Shown here one piece after another: positions 1-11,000 of a stretch of DNA of 64,000 bases. The translations under genes and the position numbers were made by a program. Below the pieces are notes generated by a model. That model was not told the DNA's origin and ran no database searches. It worked only from the letters and a program-made list of their open reading frames with translations. Position 1 is the stretch's first letter; every line of letters starts with the position of its first letter. Origin of the DNA: Sternotherus odoratus (Eukaryota > Chordata > Testudines > Kinosternidae); assembly GCA_032164245.1 (NCBI GenBank), contig JAVMKO010000006.1:635001-699000 (forward strand), read 5' to 3'.

Positions 1-598
1 CCATGCGGCCCCTCCCTGACAGGTCAGTGCTGGTGGGTAAAGCGGAAGGGGCACAGGCTGCCCCCCCCCCCATCCCTTCCTTAGTTGCCACTTGGAGGAC
101 AGCAGGGACTCACGCGGCACCAGACAGACATTGCCGAGGGGGGGCGCGTGGAGCCCGGGCCTTGCCTGAGTTCAGGGCAATGACTTTGTCCATCCCCCCA
201 TGCTGGCTGCTCTGGGAGCAGGGCACCCCACTGGGGTGACATTCACCCTTCTCCTCACACCCTGCAATGCAACCTGGGATCCCCAGGAGCAAAGGGCGTC
301 CCATGTAGGAGGGGTATCTCTGAGACCTAGCACCTCCCTGCTCTTCTTGGGGCAGTGCAGAGCCCTTGTTCTGGGTGAGCCTTGTTTGCCTAGTTTAACC
401 CTTAGCTCATGTGCGGCTTGGTGGGAGAGCCCACAACGGCAGCTCCCCCTGCCCTGGGGCAGTCACATTCTGTCCTGGGCCAGGCAGCACGGACTCCCTG
501 AGCCACCCGTGCGCATACGTCTCGGCCGAGAGCTCCCAGGGCTCTGCCTGCGAAAAGGCCACTTTGAAAATTCAGACAAACATCCCCTAATATCCAAG
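1..598. other. Unassigned GC-rich sequence
   Basis: No repeat or gene was recognised here. There is a C homopolymer at about 61-72. The short open frames on both strands have low-complexity composition and no family resemblance. Confidence 0.5.
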
Positions 599-1097
599 TG
601 TGATGTATTGACATGATCTGGGACATTATGGATCATTGGTGCAACCAAGGTCCTGTATTGGCCCCAAATCTTCTGTAAAGCGGGTCATATAAGGTGTCTA
701 AGACCAGGTTGTGGTTTGCTGGTTATGATTATACTATCTGGATGCATGTGTCATTTTTGTACTTAAAGTTATAAATATTGGATCTATATTGTCTGTATCT
801 CAAACTTACGCTATGCTTCTGGCTAACACACCAGACAAGTTGGTGTCAGCTTTTCCTAGCCTGGTTGATGGCCCATTAAGGACCATCAGCTATATCATTG
901 ACCCCATTGAAAGCTTGGAAAGCTCCAATCCACATGAGAAGTCTACCTGAGAACGTGCAACATAGCATATGAGTAATGACTGCTTCCTGCACGTCCTGAG
1001 TCATGCATGGACATGTGATGTGCCCAAGTGACCCCAAAACTCCATTTTGCTATAATTTTCCAGTAAGAACAAAAAGGATTCTTGCACCTGGAAAAAC

Positions 1098-1107
1098 TAT
1101 AAAAGGG
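1098..1107 (+). promoter_or_regulatory. TATA-like box of LTR-A
   Basis: TATAAAAGGG sits about 260 bp upstream of the AATAAA signal. This spacing fits a U3/R promoter of an LTR. Activity is not shown by the sequence. Confidence 0.5.
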
Positions 1108-1358
1108 TAATGAAGCTCCTCCATCTTGTCTTCAATCCTGCTTCTACCTCTGGGGGGACTTTGCTACAAGCTGAAACTTTCAACAAAGGACTGAAGGACC
1201 CAACCCAGCTGTGGATGTTTGTACTCCAGAAACTTGATTTAAACCTGCAGTCTATTTCATCACTGCTGCAAGCCTGGACCAAGAAATTTGCCATCACTGT
1301 ATGTAATTGATTCCATTTAACCAATTCTAGCTCTCACCTAGATCTTTTTCCTTTTATG

Positions 1359-1364
1359 AATAAA
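1359..1364 (+). terminator. Poly(A) signal of LTR-A
   Basis: Canonical AATAAA, placed downstream of the TATA-like box as expected for the R region of an LTR. Confidence 0.5.
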
Positions 1365-1770
1365 CCTTTAGATTTTAGATTCTAACGGGTTGGTAACAGC
1401 ATGATTTGTGGGTAAGATCTGATTTGTATATTGACCTGGGTCTGGGTCCTTTGGGACTGGGGAGAATCTTTTTTTCTTTATTTGGGGTATTGGTTTTTAT
1501 AACTATTTGTCCCCAGGACAGGTGGCTGCTGGTGGTGATACTGGGAAGCTGGAGTGTCTAAGGGAATTGCTTGTGTGACTTGTGACTAGCCAGTGGGGCA
1601 AAACCAAAGTCTTTTCTGTTTGGCTAGTTTGATTTGCCTTAGAAGTGGAAAAACTCCATCTTTGGGCTGCAACTGCCCTGCTTGAAGCAACTTGTCCTGA
1701 ACTGGCACTCTCAGTTGGATCCTGCCAGAACCAGCACCTTTATACTGAGTGAAAGCCTTTACTTGCATGG

Positions 1771-3073
1771 TGTCAGGGTTCCCTCCCCACTCTGAGGTGC
1801 TGATGTGGGAACCCACATGAAAGATTCCTTAAGTTTATTTCTAGCAGCTTAGGTTAAAAACTTCCCCAAGGCACAAATCCTTTCCTTGCCTCTGGTATCG
1901 CTGCCACCATCAAGTGATTTAGAGAAAAGACCACTTGGAGTTCCTATCCCCCCAAAATATTCCAAACCTCTTCATCCTGCTTTTATGGGGAGACTTGAGA
2001 ATAATATCCTCATCAATTGGTGCAGGTGAGCATACACCAAACCCCTGGGTTTTGAGGACACTGAAAATCAAGCAGGTTCTTAAAAGGAGTTTTTTTTGGA
2101 AAGACAGACAGTCCAGACCCAATATTCATAACTTCAACTACAAAACTGATACACACATATCACTGGCATATTCATAATCAGCAATCTATAACCTGGTCGT
2201 AGACACCCATTATGACCCCCTGTACATAAGATTTGGTGCCACTATAGGACTTTGGTTTCACCAATGATCTATACTAGGATCCCAAATTATTTCAGTAACG
2301 TGACACTTGCTTACTTGCAATTTTTGTAACCCTAGGTGCTTATTTCAGGCCGGGTTTTACAAGATGGGTTTTCCTGCCCTGGGCCCACTCTGGCTTCAAG
2401 AGAGCCAACAAAGAGAGCCCCAAACAAAACCTCCCCCCGTTGCAGGGTCTGCTCAGTCTTCCTCCTTATCTCCCCTGTGCCTTGTGTTCAGGCTGGTGAA
2501 ATAAGAGTCTTCACACCCTCTTCTGGTCTTTCACGCTCGTGCTTTTATTTACAGTGCGGTCCCTTTTATCCCCAACTGTTATCCCCTTTCTCACCCATTC
2601 CAGGGTCTCCGCCCCGAGGCTCCCGTCCTGTAGCGAGGAGACAGTGCTGTGGCCTCCCGTCCCCGCCCAGCCTAGCCTCCCAGCTGCCTTCTGCCCTGGG
2701 CTTTTCTCGCCCTCAGTCTCCAGCTCAGGTGCCGCTGTTTAGCTCAGCCTAGTGCAGTGAGACAGCCCGCGGCAGGGCCCGCAGCTGGGCTCCCTGCTGA
2801 CTGCTCTGAGCCAGGGCACCTGGCCGCTCTGCCAAAAAACCGGGCTTAGCCAGGAGCTTAGCAGGGCATTCAAGGGGTTTTTCCCCTGCCACCACCCCCC
2901 CCCCAGATTTGAAAGTATCTTCATTCCTTATTGGCCCTTTTGGTCAGGTGCCAGCCAGGTTATTTGAGCTTCTTAACCCCTTACAAGTCAGGGGATTCTG
3001 TGCCCCTGGCCAGGGGAGATTTGATGTTACTGCAGACATAACGGTTGTTACCCTTCCCTTTATATTTATGACA
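1771..3073 (-). mobile_element. Solo LTR, family LTR-B, with 5-bp target duplication
   Basis: Read on the minus strand, the element starts TGTCATAAATATAAAGGG (from 3073) and ends CCCTGACA (at 1771). The terminal inverted repeat is therefore TGTCA/TGACA. Flanks are CATGG (1766-1770) and CACGG (3074-3078), a 5-bp target duplication with one transition. The 5' 200 bp and 3' 340 bp match the second copy at 60334-61125. The middle carries an LTR-A fragment (2108-2305) and a GC-rich block not found in that copy. No internal region is present, so it is a solo LTR. Its left end abuts the 3' end of LTR-A. Confidence 0.72.
2108..2305 (-). mobile_element. LTR-A fragment inside LTR-B
   Basis: The reverse complement matches the first 200 bp of the LTR-A copy at 599 (region around 'atgaatattgg' and the 'gatcattggtg' block). 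It lies inside the bounds of the minus-strand LTR-B. It is either a nested, truncated insertion or a product of template switching between two LTR families. Confidence 0.65.
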
Positions 3074-3078
3074 CACGG

Positions 3079-4927
3079 TCTGAGAGCTGCTTCTCTGGGA
3101 CCAGTTCTAACTGGGAATTACTCACAGCTCCTGGGCCCTGGTCCTCCTCTGTCCCACCACCGGCTCTGTGGAAAGGAAGGGAGTTCTGCCAACAGAAACG
3201 TGGCAAACCCCACAGAAGGATCGGGCCTTTTTCCGCCTGGCAGACTCCAACTGTTGAGTGCGCGCGGCGCTGCAGACTGAGTGGGAGCCGCGCACTCACT
3301 AACAAGTAAAGGCAGCCCCTTCCCTGAGCCCTTTGCAACCCAGGGCTCCCATCCTGCGAAGTGGAACCTCGCGCCCATGCCAATCCCTGTCCAAGTCCCA
3401 GGGGACATGCGATAGGAGAAGGCCCAGGGAGAGACAGCCGCCACGAGGAGTGGAGGAAGGGAAGTTCCAATCTGTAAGGTCTTGGGCAGAGCTGGATGGA
3501 GACAGGAATTCCATTCATGGAGGAGTTCGATCATTTGAAATCTGGTTTTGTTCTGATCCAGATTGAAACCCAAATATTGCAGAATTCTCTGCAAAAGGGA
3601 ACGGAGCCCTGGGCAACCTGCCAGGCCAGCTGTCTGGATCCACAGACCCTGCCTGATGCGGGGGCAGTCCGTCTACCCAGCTGCTCCAGAACTGCCGTCC
3701 GTGCAAGGCTTAGCCTCCCTCCTCCCCTCTGGAGCCCCCCGGGGGGCTGCCCACCGGCCTGGCAGATGAGCTGGCAGGAAGCCAGGCAGAGTTCTGGGAC
3801 GTTTGGAGACACCGACCCCTCGCCACAGAACAGCGCGATTTTGCGGAATCAGCTGTTTGCGGCCAGTTCCAGACACGCCTATCCCTGTTTCCCTATTGTT
3901 CACCACGTTGGTTTTTACAGGGAGCTGGGGAAAGTGTGGACGTCAGTGTTCGGGGCAGCACAGAGAGCAGGGTCCAGAGAAGGGAATGGGAGGGGGAGAG
4001 GGAGGTAACTTGGCCGTGGCCCTCCCTGTGGACAAGCCCCCTGCCCAGCACTGTGCTGACATTCCCACCAGGCACATCGCGTACAGGCGTGTGCAAGGCC
4101 CTGCCGCCCTGCAATGGCGACGCTCAGCCCGCTTGGCACAGGCCCTAGGGGCCAGCCAGAGGAGAATCAACCCCCTTGTCTGTGAAGGGGAGGGGTACGC
4201 TCATCTCCGGGGCAGGGTGCCAGGCGGTCCCTGCGGTGAGGTCAGAGTTCAGGGGCAGGGGCCAGATGCAGCTGGAGCCAGCGTGGAGCATGTGAAAGGA
4301 GGCGGAGCAGACAGGCGAGGGCTGGGGAGCCCGACCCTTCTGAGGAGGGGAAAGGTTGCCATGGCGAGCCGGGATTTGGGGGTTTCCACTTCTTTCTCCT
4401 GAAGACAGAAGGAAGAAGGGGGTTTTGTTTGTTTAATCCTGGATGTGTGTCTCCGCTCCCGTGGACATGCAGCTCTGGGGTCAGGGCAAACCGTGATGAG
4501 AGCTGTTCTTCTCCCTGGTTCCCCTGCGTTCTCTTTGGCTGACTGGTCCTAAGGCGTCTGAGGGACGGGTCCCGTGGGCAGAGGCACGTCTGGCTGGTGT
4601 TGAGAGGACACTAGCGGAAAGCAGGCTGCTGATCTGATGGCCTGGTGGGTGCTAACAAGAGCGCCGTCAGGATTTGTTATGCTCCTGCGGAGAAGGGAAG
4701 TGCCGAAATATAGCAAGAGAATTTCTGAGCCCCCAGGTCCCAGCTGCATTGTCATCTGGGGTTATGGCTCAGTGTGTGAAGGAAGGGAAATGAAGCTAGT
4801 GAAGCACGTTCCCTTGCGGCACCTGTGTCACTGCTCCTGGGGTGGACTGGCGAGGGTACAATATACGGGCACTTTCTGACAGGTGTCCAAGAGCACAGGC
4901 AGCTCAGGTGCAGGGGCTATTTGTACA
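3079..4927. other. Unassigned GC-rich sequence
   Basis: No repeat family was recognised. Long stop-poor frames occur on both strands (for example plus-strand 3803-4402), but they overlap one another and are rich in Gly, Pro, Arg and Ala, as expected in GC-rich DNA. No domain or splice context supports a gene. Confidence 0.45.
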
Positions 4928-5150
4928 GCACTGTTTGTGGGCCCCGAAACTGGACACAGGACTCCAGATGAGGCCTCACCAATGTCGAATAGAGGGGAAC
5001 GATCACGTCCCTCGATCTGCTGGCAATGCCCCTACTTATACAGCCCAAAATGCCATTAGCCTCCTTGGCAACAAGGGCACACTGCTGACTCATGTCCAGC
5101 TTCTCATCCACTGTAACCTCTAGGTCCTTTTCTGCAGAACTGCTGCCTAG
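4928..5150 (-). pseudogene. CR1 LINE fragment, end of reverse-transcriptase ORF
   Basis: Minus-strand translation gives [20 protein letters not shown], then a stretch with NGILGCIS and ASRSRD, then [13 protein letters not shown]. This matches the part after the catalytic core in the good CR1 copy at 45220-45430 nearly residue for residue. Only about 220 bp remain. It is truncated at both ends, with one readable frame that keeps the CR1 pattern, so divergence is modest. Confidence 0.88.
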
Positions 5151-5839
5151 TTTCAAAGTTTCTGGAGGTTAAATTTCCCACTCAAATAGCTCTTGCATTA
5201 ATGAGAGCAGAGCAGTCAGGACAGAAATAAACTCCCTTTTGTTGTTCTGATTGACTCTCTTAGCTTTGCATTCATAAAGAATAGCTCTGCTTCTTGGGGA
5301 CAAGATGTGACTTCCTAAGTAAACATGTCAACTGGTAAGAGTGCTTTATATTGTGAAGTCTTATGACTGATAGAAACAGCTGTCATATGTGGGGTAATTT
5401 TAACAAATGGCTTGCCTGGAGTATTCATTAGCAGACAAATAAGCAATCCTGTATCAGAGCACCTGAGCTCTTTAATTGTGCAAGCTCTGGCCAGTTTGCT
5501 AGGAATCCAGCACTGACTAACTGTGCAGACCGTGCATTCAAATGCTCTCTTGCTTACAACATTTTAATTAAAGGAAGGTTCAGCGAAGAAATCTCATCTT
5601 CACAGGTGTCAGTCATCTATGAAATCCCCAGCTTGTGTTCAGTGCAAATTCATTAAACACATCTACGCAGGGGAAAGGTGCAGGGAAATAGAGGAGTTCT
5701 CTGGTGGTTTGAGGAAAAGAAGTTTTAGTGTGTGCCCCCCCCCCCCCCCTTCCCGGTTTTTCTTTGTGCCCTTTGCTTCCCATGCTCTGTACTAAGAAGA
5801 AGAGAACAGGCTGTAGTTTCATGCAAAATGCAACAGGTG
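5151..5839. other. Unique AT-rich block, possible conserved non-coding DNA
   Basis: No repeat was recognised. The block from 5200 to 5600 is AT-rich with many TAATTA/ATTAA-type motifs and no ORF. A C homopolymer of about 15 lies at 5735-5749. The regulatory reading is inference from composition only. Confidence 0.35.
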
Positions 5840-6158
5840 CAAACAGCTCTCCAGCCTAGCAGACAAAGGCATCATAAGATGCAAGAGTGGAAGTTCAAGC
5901 CTGGAAAATTCAGACTGGAATCGAGAAACCAGTTGTTAATGGTGAAGGTAATTAACAATTGGAACAATTTACCCAGGGTTGTGGGGGATTGTCCATCATT
6001 AGAATGCTTTTAACTCAAGACTGGCTGTTTTTCTAAAAGCCTTGCTCTCCTTCAAACAGGAATTAATTCAGGGAAGTTCTCTGGCCTGTATTATACAGGA
6101 GGTCAGCCCTAGATGATCACCGTGGTCTTGTCTGGCCTTGGAATCTCTGACTGTATTA
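5840..6158 (+). mobile_element. CR1 LINE 3' end fragment
   Basis: Contains the CR1 3'-region landmarks in order: the 'attgtccatcattagaatgcttttaa' type segment, then the 'gccctagatgatcaccgtggtc' type segment just before the 3' end. The same order is seen in the other CR1 tails in this window. It is diverged and has no usable frame. Confidence 0.75.
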
Positions 6159-6683
6159 GAGGTGAGTTTTTATTTCCCCTCCTGGGTAGTTTGATGCTCC
6201 AGCAAGGGTGAAGTCTCCCACGGTCAGAGAGAAAGGGGAATTCAGACAGGGGAACCATGAACACACACAGTACTGGTCAATTTCAGAAGTAGCTCAGGAA
6301 TCATTCATTATCCTTCAGGCTGTTTTTAGCTAGGTCGGCTGACATCATTCAAGTGGCTGAGGGCTCTAAGTTGCTACATTAGATGTGGTTCTGGCTCTAA
6401 CTAGCTGCAATCCTCTCCTGTCTGGTGCTGCTTGCTCAAGGGATGCAGAGAGAGTGAAGACAGGGCGTGCCTGGAAACCCCCCCCCCCCCAGGTGTGACA
6501 TCTGACCAGTTAGGAAACTCCAGATGGACAGCAGTACAGTCCCAGGCTCAGAGGGAGGATGGGTCTGGTGAGGACAATGAGGGGAGAAGACTGTTGGGGA
6601 AAGTTGTGTGGAACCTTCCTGGTACCGAGAGGGACGTGCAGCCCCCCGGAAAATGCCAAGCAAAAATTGTAGGAAGGCCCATA
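6159..6683. other. Unassigned sequence
   Basis: No repeat or gene recognised. A C homopolymer lies at 6478-6490. The open frame at 6432-6728 runs into the neighbouring LTR-A and has no family resemblance. Confidence 0.4.
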
Positions 6684-6965
6684 TGTGACATTATTGATGT
6701 GAACTGTGACCATATAGATCATTATTGAAACCAAGGACCTATAGTTGCACCAGATCTTGTACAACAAAGATCCAGTGAGGTGTCTATCGAAAGGCGATGA
6801 CTTGCTGGTTATCATTAGGCTGTCTGTACGCGTGTACCAGTTTTGTAGTTAAAGGTATGAATATTGGCAATGTACTTGTATCTCAATGTGTTTTGCCTCA
6901 GTGAAGCATTTGATCAGCTTCTGGAGAAAGGACTATTCTCAGTAAGTGTCCAATGAAGAAACACT
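6684..6965 (+). mobile_element. LTR-A fragment (5' part)
   Basis: Begins TGTGACATTATTGATG and follows the LTR-A copy at 599 for about 230 bp ('gatcattattgaaaccaagg', 'tatgaatattgg'), then diverges. The TATA and poly(A) parts are absent. The 3' limit is approximate. Confidence 0.7.
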
Positions 6966-6969
6966 TACC

Positions 6970-7290
6970 CTCTTCCCCCGTACCGTGCTGCCCAGTGCAG
7001 TAGTCTGGGAGTTGATCTTGTCTGTGAAGACCAAAGCAAAAAATTCATTGAGTACTTTTTTCAGTCACTAGGTTGCCTCCCTTGTTCAGTAAGGGTCCCA
7101 CACTTTCCTTGACCTTGTTTCTAACATACCTGTAGAAACCCTTCTTATTACGCTTCACATCCCTTGCTAGCTGCAACTCTGACTGTGCTTAGGCCTTGAT
7201 TACACCCCTGCATGCTCAAGCAATATTTTCAAACTCCTCCTTAATCATCTCTCCAAGTTTCCACTTTTTGTAAGCTTCTGTTTGCATAAT
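6970..7290 (-). pseudogene. CR1 LINE fragment, linker between endonuclease and RT
   Basis: The reverse complement corresponds to the linker of the good CR1 copy at about 43980-44280 (the segment giving [12 protein letters not shown] there). Here it reads as a decayed version with several stops. Both ends are truncated. Confidence 0.72.
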
Positions 7291-7734
7291 GGGATGCAAA
7301 ATTTTCAGGTCAAATTAAAGAGACCTGCCTTAAAGGAATTCTCCCAGCACCAGTGTGTGTAACATCACGTGGGTGCAGGACATGATTCAAATCCCCACGG
7401 CACCCCAAGAGCAGTCACAGCTTTGAGACAGGGATTGGTTTCTCTTCTCTTATTTCCTATGCCTGGTTTGGGGGGCTTTGTATAAAATGTAACAGAAACT
7501 ATCACTAAAGACTTAATATCCCCAATCCTGTGGCGCTGCCTCGGCTGACTCCCTCCAGAGAGCAGACTGGGAGTTGTCACATGGCTCTGGGTACTAAGGT
7601 AGCAGCAAGACGACCCTCCAAGCAGGGAGCAATAACTGGAGTGAGCGCAAAGACTGTTGAGACATTGTTTCTCATCTCTCCATGTCCACACACCCCATAC
7701 AAATGCTAGACGAATAATCCACACTCCCTGATCG
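7291..7734. other. Unassigned sequence
   Basis: Nothing recognised. The minus-strand frame of 119 codons at 7365-7724 has no family resemblance and overlaps the start of the next repeat. Confidence 0.4.
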
Positions 7735-7968
7735 GAGATAACAAGCTGGCTCAGCTTAATTGGACTAACCTTTTCACCTCCCCCCTGGCTCTTACCTACT
7801 TTTCTATAACTGCCTGTATGTGAACACTTCTACTGCCTGCATCCGACGAAGTGGGTATTAGCCCACGAAAGCTCATGCTTCAAAACTTTATAGTTAGTCT
7901 TTAAGGTGCCACAGGACTTTGTTACCTCTGCTATTCCAGACTAACACGGCTACCACCCTGATTCAAGA
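7735..7968 (+). mobile_element. Penelope-like element 3' end, copy 1
   Basis: Holds the terminal block of the PLE family: hammerhead-like motif (7843-7878), then 'gttagtctttaaggtgccacagg' type sequence, then 'agactaacacggctacc' near 7960. The same block appears at 8190, 35153-35229 and 42473-42560; the last is preceded by a PLE endonuclease remnant, which fixes the family. No RT or endonuclease coding is left here. The 5' limit is a guess. Confidence 0.68.
7843..7878 (+). ncRNA. Hammerhead-ribozyme-like motif in PLE copy 1
   Basis: Order: CCGACGA (7843-7849), a hairpin GTGGGT-ATTA-GCCCAC (7851-7866), GAAA (7867-7870), then GCTCATGC. The hammerhead core is CUGANGA - stem II - GAAA. Everything fits except U4, which is C here. 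Hammerhead motifs in PLE terminal repeats are published. I cannot define stem I, and the core change suggests this relic is inactive. Confidence 0.5.
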
Positions 7969-8183
7969 CTGTTGAAGTTACTGAAGAATGCTCCGCGGTA
8001 TCGGAGTCACTTTCCTCATCAGTCAATGGGCAGCTCCATGGGACATGCAGGCACATTGCTCTACTCCTCTTACCATCCCTGTGCTACAAATAACGTCCGA
8101 ACTGTTGTTATAAATGGGTAAACCCCAGGTCCTTCCTTCTGCTGGGGCCTGAAGCAGAGTTGAGCAAGAGGGCAGGATTCTGT

Positions 8184-8275
8184 GGGGATCGAAGTGGGTA
8201 TTAGCCCATGAAAGCTTATGCTTCAATATTTTAGTTCGTCTTTACGGTGCCACAGGACTCTTTGTGGCTTCTGGG
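8184..8275 (+). mobile_element. Penelope-like element 3' end, copy 2
   Basis: Short piece starting inside the hammerhead-like motif. The hairpin GTGGGT-ATTA-GCCCAT (8194-8209) and GAAA (8210-8213) are kept, but the CUGANGA box is truncated. It continues with 'cgtctttacggtgccacaggac' and stops near 8272. It lies about 220 bp downstream of copy 1 in the same orientation. Confidence 0.65.
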
Positions 8276-8392
8276 GATTGAACTGTCCCTGGACTCGACT
8301 GCGTGTGTCCGTTTCTCTCACAGGGGAGTTCCAGTACGTCTGTTATGGACACCCCGGTGGGAGCGATTTGCTTTTTCCACAGATTTATGTCT

Positions 8393-8400
8393 CTTTATGC
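8393..8400. repeat. Left target-site duplication of hAT MITE
   Basis: CTTTATGC immediately before the left inverted repeat. An identical 8-mer follows the right end at 9171-9178. Eight-bp duplications are diagnostic of hAT transposition. Confidence 0.92.
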
Positions 8401-9170
8401 CAGGGGTGGGGAACCTTTTTTCTGCGAAGGGCCATTTGGACATTTATAATGTCATTCGCGGGCCGGTCCTCTCCCCCTCCCCCCCCCCCCCGGAGGAAGC
8501 CCAGGCTGGCAATGGGAGCTGAGACCCCAGCTGGCAAGGGGCCAGCAGAGGGGAAACCCCAAAGCAGTGGCAGGCGGAGTGCTTAGCCCTGCTCTGCTTT
8601 GGGGTTTCCCCCGCCGGCCCCTTGCCAGCCGGGGTCCTGCTGCCTTCCCCAGTCAGCTCCCGCTATCAGCCTGGGTGTTGGGGGTGATCTTCCTTTACCC
8701 CCACCCAGCCTCCCCCATCTAACCACCTTCCCTCCCCCACCCCTGCCTGGCCCATCCCACCCAACCTAACCTCCTCCCCCCCCACTCCCAACCCAGCCTC
8801 CTGCCCCCCATGCCTGACCCGCCCAGCCCAGCCTCCCCCCCACCAAACATCCTTCCCTCCCGCACCCACCCCATCCAGCCTAGCCTCCTGCCCCCCCTCC
8901 CCACCCGCCCAGCCTGGCCTCCCCCCCACCGCCCCCTTGACCGTCAGCTCCCCGCGGCTCCTCCTTACCCCGCCCGGCTAATGGTGGCCATGTGGCACCG
9001 GCGGCTCCCCCAGGTGCTTCCCGGCCCCTTCGCCAGACGGGGGCGGCTCCGCGTTCAGCGAAGGGGCCGGGAAGTGCCTGGGGTAGCCGCCGGCCAGGGA
9101 CGCGCGCTGGCCGGACGGAAGGCTTTGGCGGGCCGTATAAGGCCCGCGGGCCGGAGGTTCCCCACCCCTG
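8401..9170. mobile_element. Complete non-autonomous hAT transposon
   Basis: The ends are a perfect 15-bp terminal inverted repeat: CAGGGGTGGGGAACC at the left and its reverse complement at 9156-9170. Both sides carry the identical 8-bp target duplication CTTTATGC. The element is 770 bp and has no transposase frame, so it moved using a transposase in trans. The interior is extremely GC-rich, with long C runs from 8690 to 8960 (G-rich on the minus strand). A shorter copy of the same family is at 12546-13037 and a right end is at 59583-59722. Confidence 0.93.
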
Positions 9171-9178
9171 CTTTATGC
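9171..9178. repeat. Right target-site duplication of hAT MITE
   Basis: CTTTATGC, identical to 8393-8400. Confidence 0.92.
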
Positions 9179-11000
9179 AAATCCAAATGTCTCCAAACCC
9201 AGATGTGGTGTTCTGCCCACTCCACGCACACAGATCCCAGGTGGGGGTCATCCCAGCTGACCCCTGGAGTTCTGCACATGGCCTGCATCCAAAATCTAGT
9301 AGCCAAAATCTGCCGGGAGTCTTACCCCCCTGTGCAGCTACTTTAGGGTGAGTCCAAATCTCAAATTAAAGAGCTAGTGACTGAACTGCCTCTAGACAGC
9401 CATGAGTGACTTCCACGCAGTAATCCCAGATCAGACTTTGCCTTCAAGACTCGCTCTTTCCCTCCTTCCTCATTTTTCCACACCCCTCTGTTCTCCGCCT
9501 GTCTCACTGGCATGCTCGTCTCTCTAGATGAGGGCTGGCAAGCTGCAAATGTTGTCAGCCAGTGCTTCCTGCAACAGCTGTTCCCATGCACCTCGGCCAT
9601 GGTCTGCAAGAGCTGCTAGCCCCATCATGGGCCATTCAGGAGTGCCGAGTTCCATGTCCGCCAAACAGATGCCCCTCTTGTGGCCCATGACTTCCACTGA
9701 ACTCACTGGGGCGGATCACCCCATCCGATTCAAAAGGGAAACTTTTGCATTTTTTCACCCTGTCTGTATTCTATGGAAGGAAGTGTGGGCACGGTAAGGA
9801 TTTAACAATTCCAGGGAAAGGAAATAATAGAAAAGTAGGTGCAATATTGATTTCTGTGAAAGCTTTTCATTGAATCACAGCGCTAGGTTTATTGATCTTC
9901 TATTTTTCTCAGTGTTGAAGCATGGCAGTGAGTGGAACACTTCTCTCTGTCTTACACACATACACACACAGAGTTCTATTTAAAGTGGATTCCAATAATT
10001 CTGTATTGTGAAATTACTCTATTAATAAACCCTTTTGTTATTGCTTTAAGGCAGGCTTTGCTGTTTGGTAGCTAGGGATGGGGGGATGTTGTGGAGTCAA
10101 AGTTGTGATATTGTGCTATGGGAGCTCCAGGTGGGGGTTAGCTTTTGATGGTAACCACAGAAGCACTCTCTAGTGCTAGAAATAATCAGTCAAACAAGCA
10201 ATACCTAGAACTGTGAAACTTCGGGAGACCGCTTAATTTCTAGTATTTTTCTGAGTAGGCTGATTTTTCTTTTCAACATTTTTCCATGAAGTTTTAAATC
10301 TTTTTGGGTGTTTAATAATCACTGTTCAAACTTTCTTGATTTTGAAAAATCCTACAAAACAAAGATTTGTATTCCCTGAATGGGGAATGGAAGAAAAAAA
10401 CAATAAACAAATTCAAAACAGAAAAGGAAGGTGAAAAGCCCAAAGGGCTTCAGACAGGATCCCCTTGGCAGAGTCTGTTTCATTCACTCTCTTTGCAGAG
10501 CACAGCCCCCTTCTTGTGGCACTCCCGCCCGCACCCATCTCCCTCCTGGTCAATTTCCTTCGCCACTGCCCAGAGCGGGGCTGTCCTGCAGGTAGGGCCT
10601 GTCTCTCCGCCGTTCCTCCTGGAGCTGCATGAGCGGGCAATTCGTAACGCTCTCCCTAAGCCAGGAGGTCACCTCCTGGGCACAGGGCTGCAGGTCAGGC
10701 CAGCTGCAGGGGCCCCTCCTCCCCCTCATATGAAAATGTGCAAACCGCTCCATGCAGTCAGGCCAGCCCGATGGTCAGGCGAAGCTGCAGCTCTCCGTTG
10801 AGTGGAACTGGCATTTGGATGAAACTCTGCAGTTTCTGTTGTTCTTCTTCTGACCCCATGTTGGGCCAGTGACAGGGAGACAGAGGCACAATGACCATTG
10901 GTTTGAACAGCTGGACTGTGAGGAATGCAGACTGCCGGGTAACGCTAGGCTGCAGTATTCTGCATGCAGCACCACTAATGGGGAACTACTACCATGCAGT
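9179..11000. other. Unassigned mostly unique sequence
   Basis: No repeat family or gene recognised. A short CA-rich tract lies at about 9953-9970. The frames at 9528-9797 and 10367-10801 have no domain features. Confidence 0.4.

Larger units (their letters stand above)
599..1738 (+). mobile_element. Solo LTR-like repeat, family LTR-A
   Basis: The element begins TGTGATGT. It has the order expected of an LTR: a long U3-like part, a TATA-like box (1098-1107), a poly(A) signal AATAAA (1359-1364) and a U5-like tail ending near 1738. Three further pieces of the same family lie in the window at 2108-2305 (minus), 6684-6965 (plus) and 54955-55143 (minus), which shows directly that it is an interspersed repeat. 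About 1.1 kb is long for an LTR. No internal coding region follows, so it is read as a solo LTR of an endogenous retrovirus or other LTR retrotransposon. I could not find a clean target duplication, so the 3' limit is approximate. Confidence 0.7.

Noticed and set aside
3803..4402. 199-codon plus-strand frame
   Set aside because: Gly/Pro/Arg-rich composition, overlapping frames on both strands, no domain and no splice context. It is explained by GC-rich DNA.
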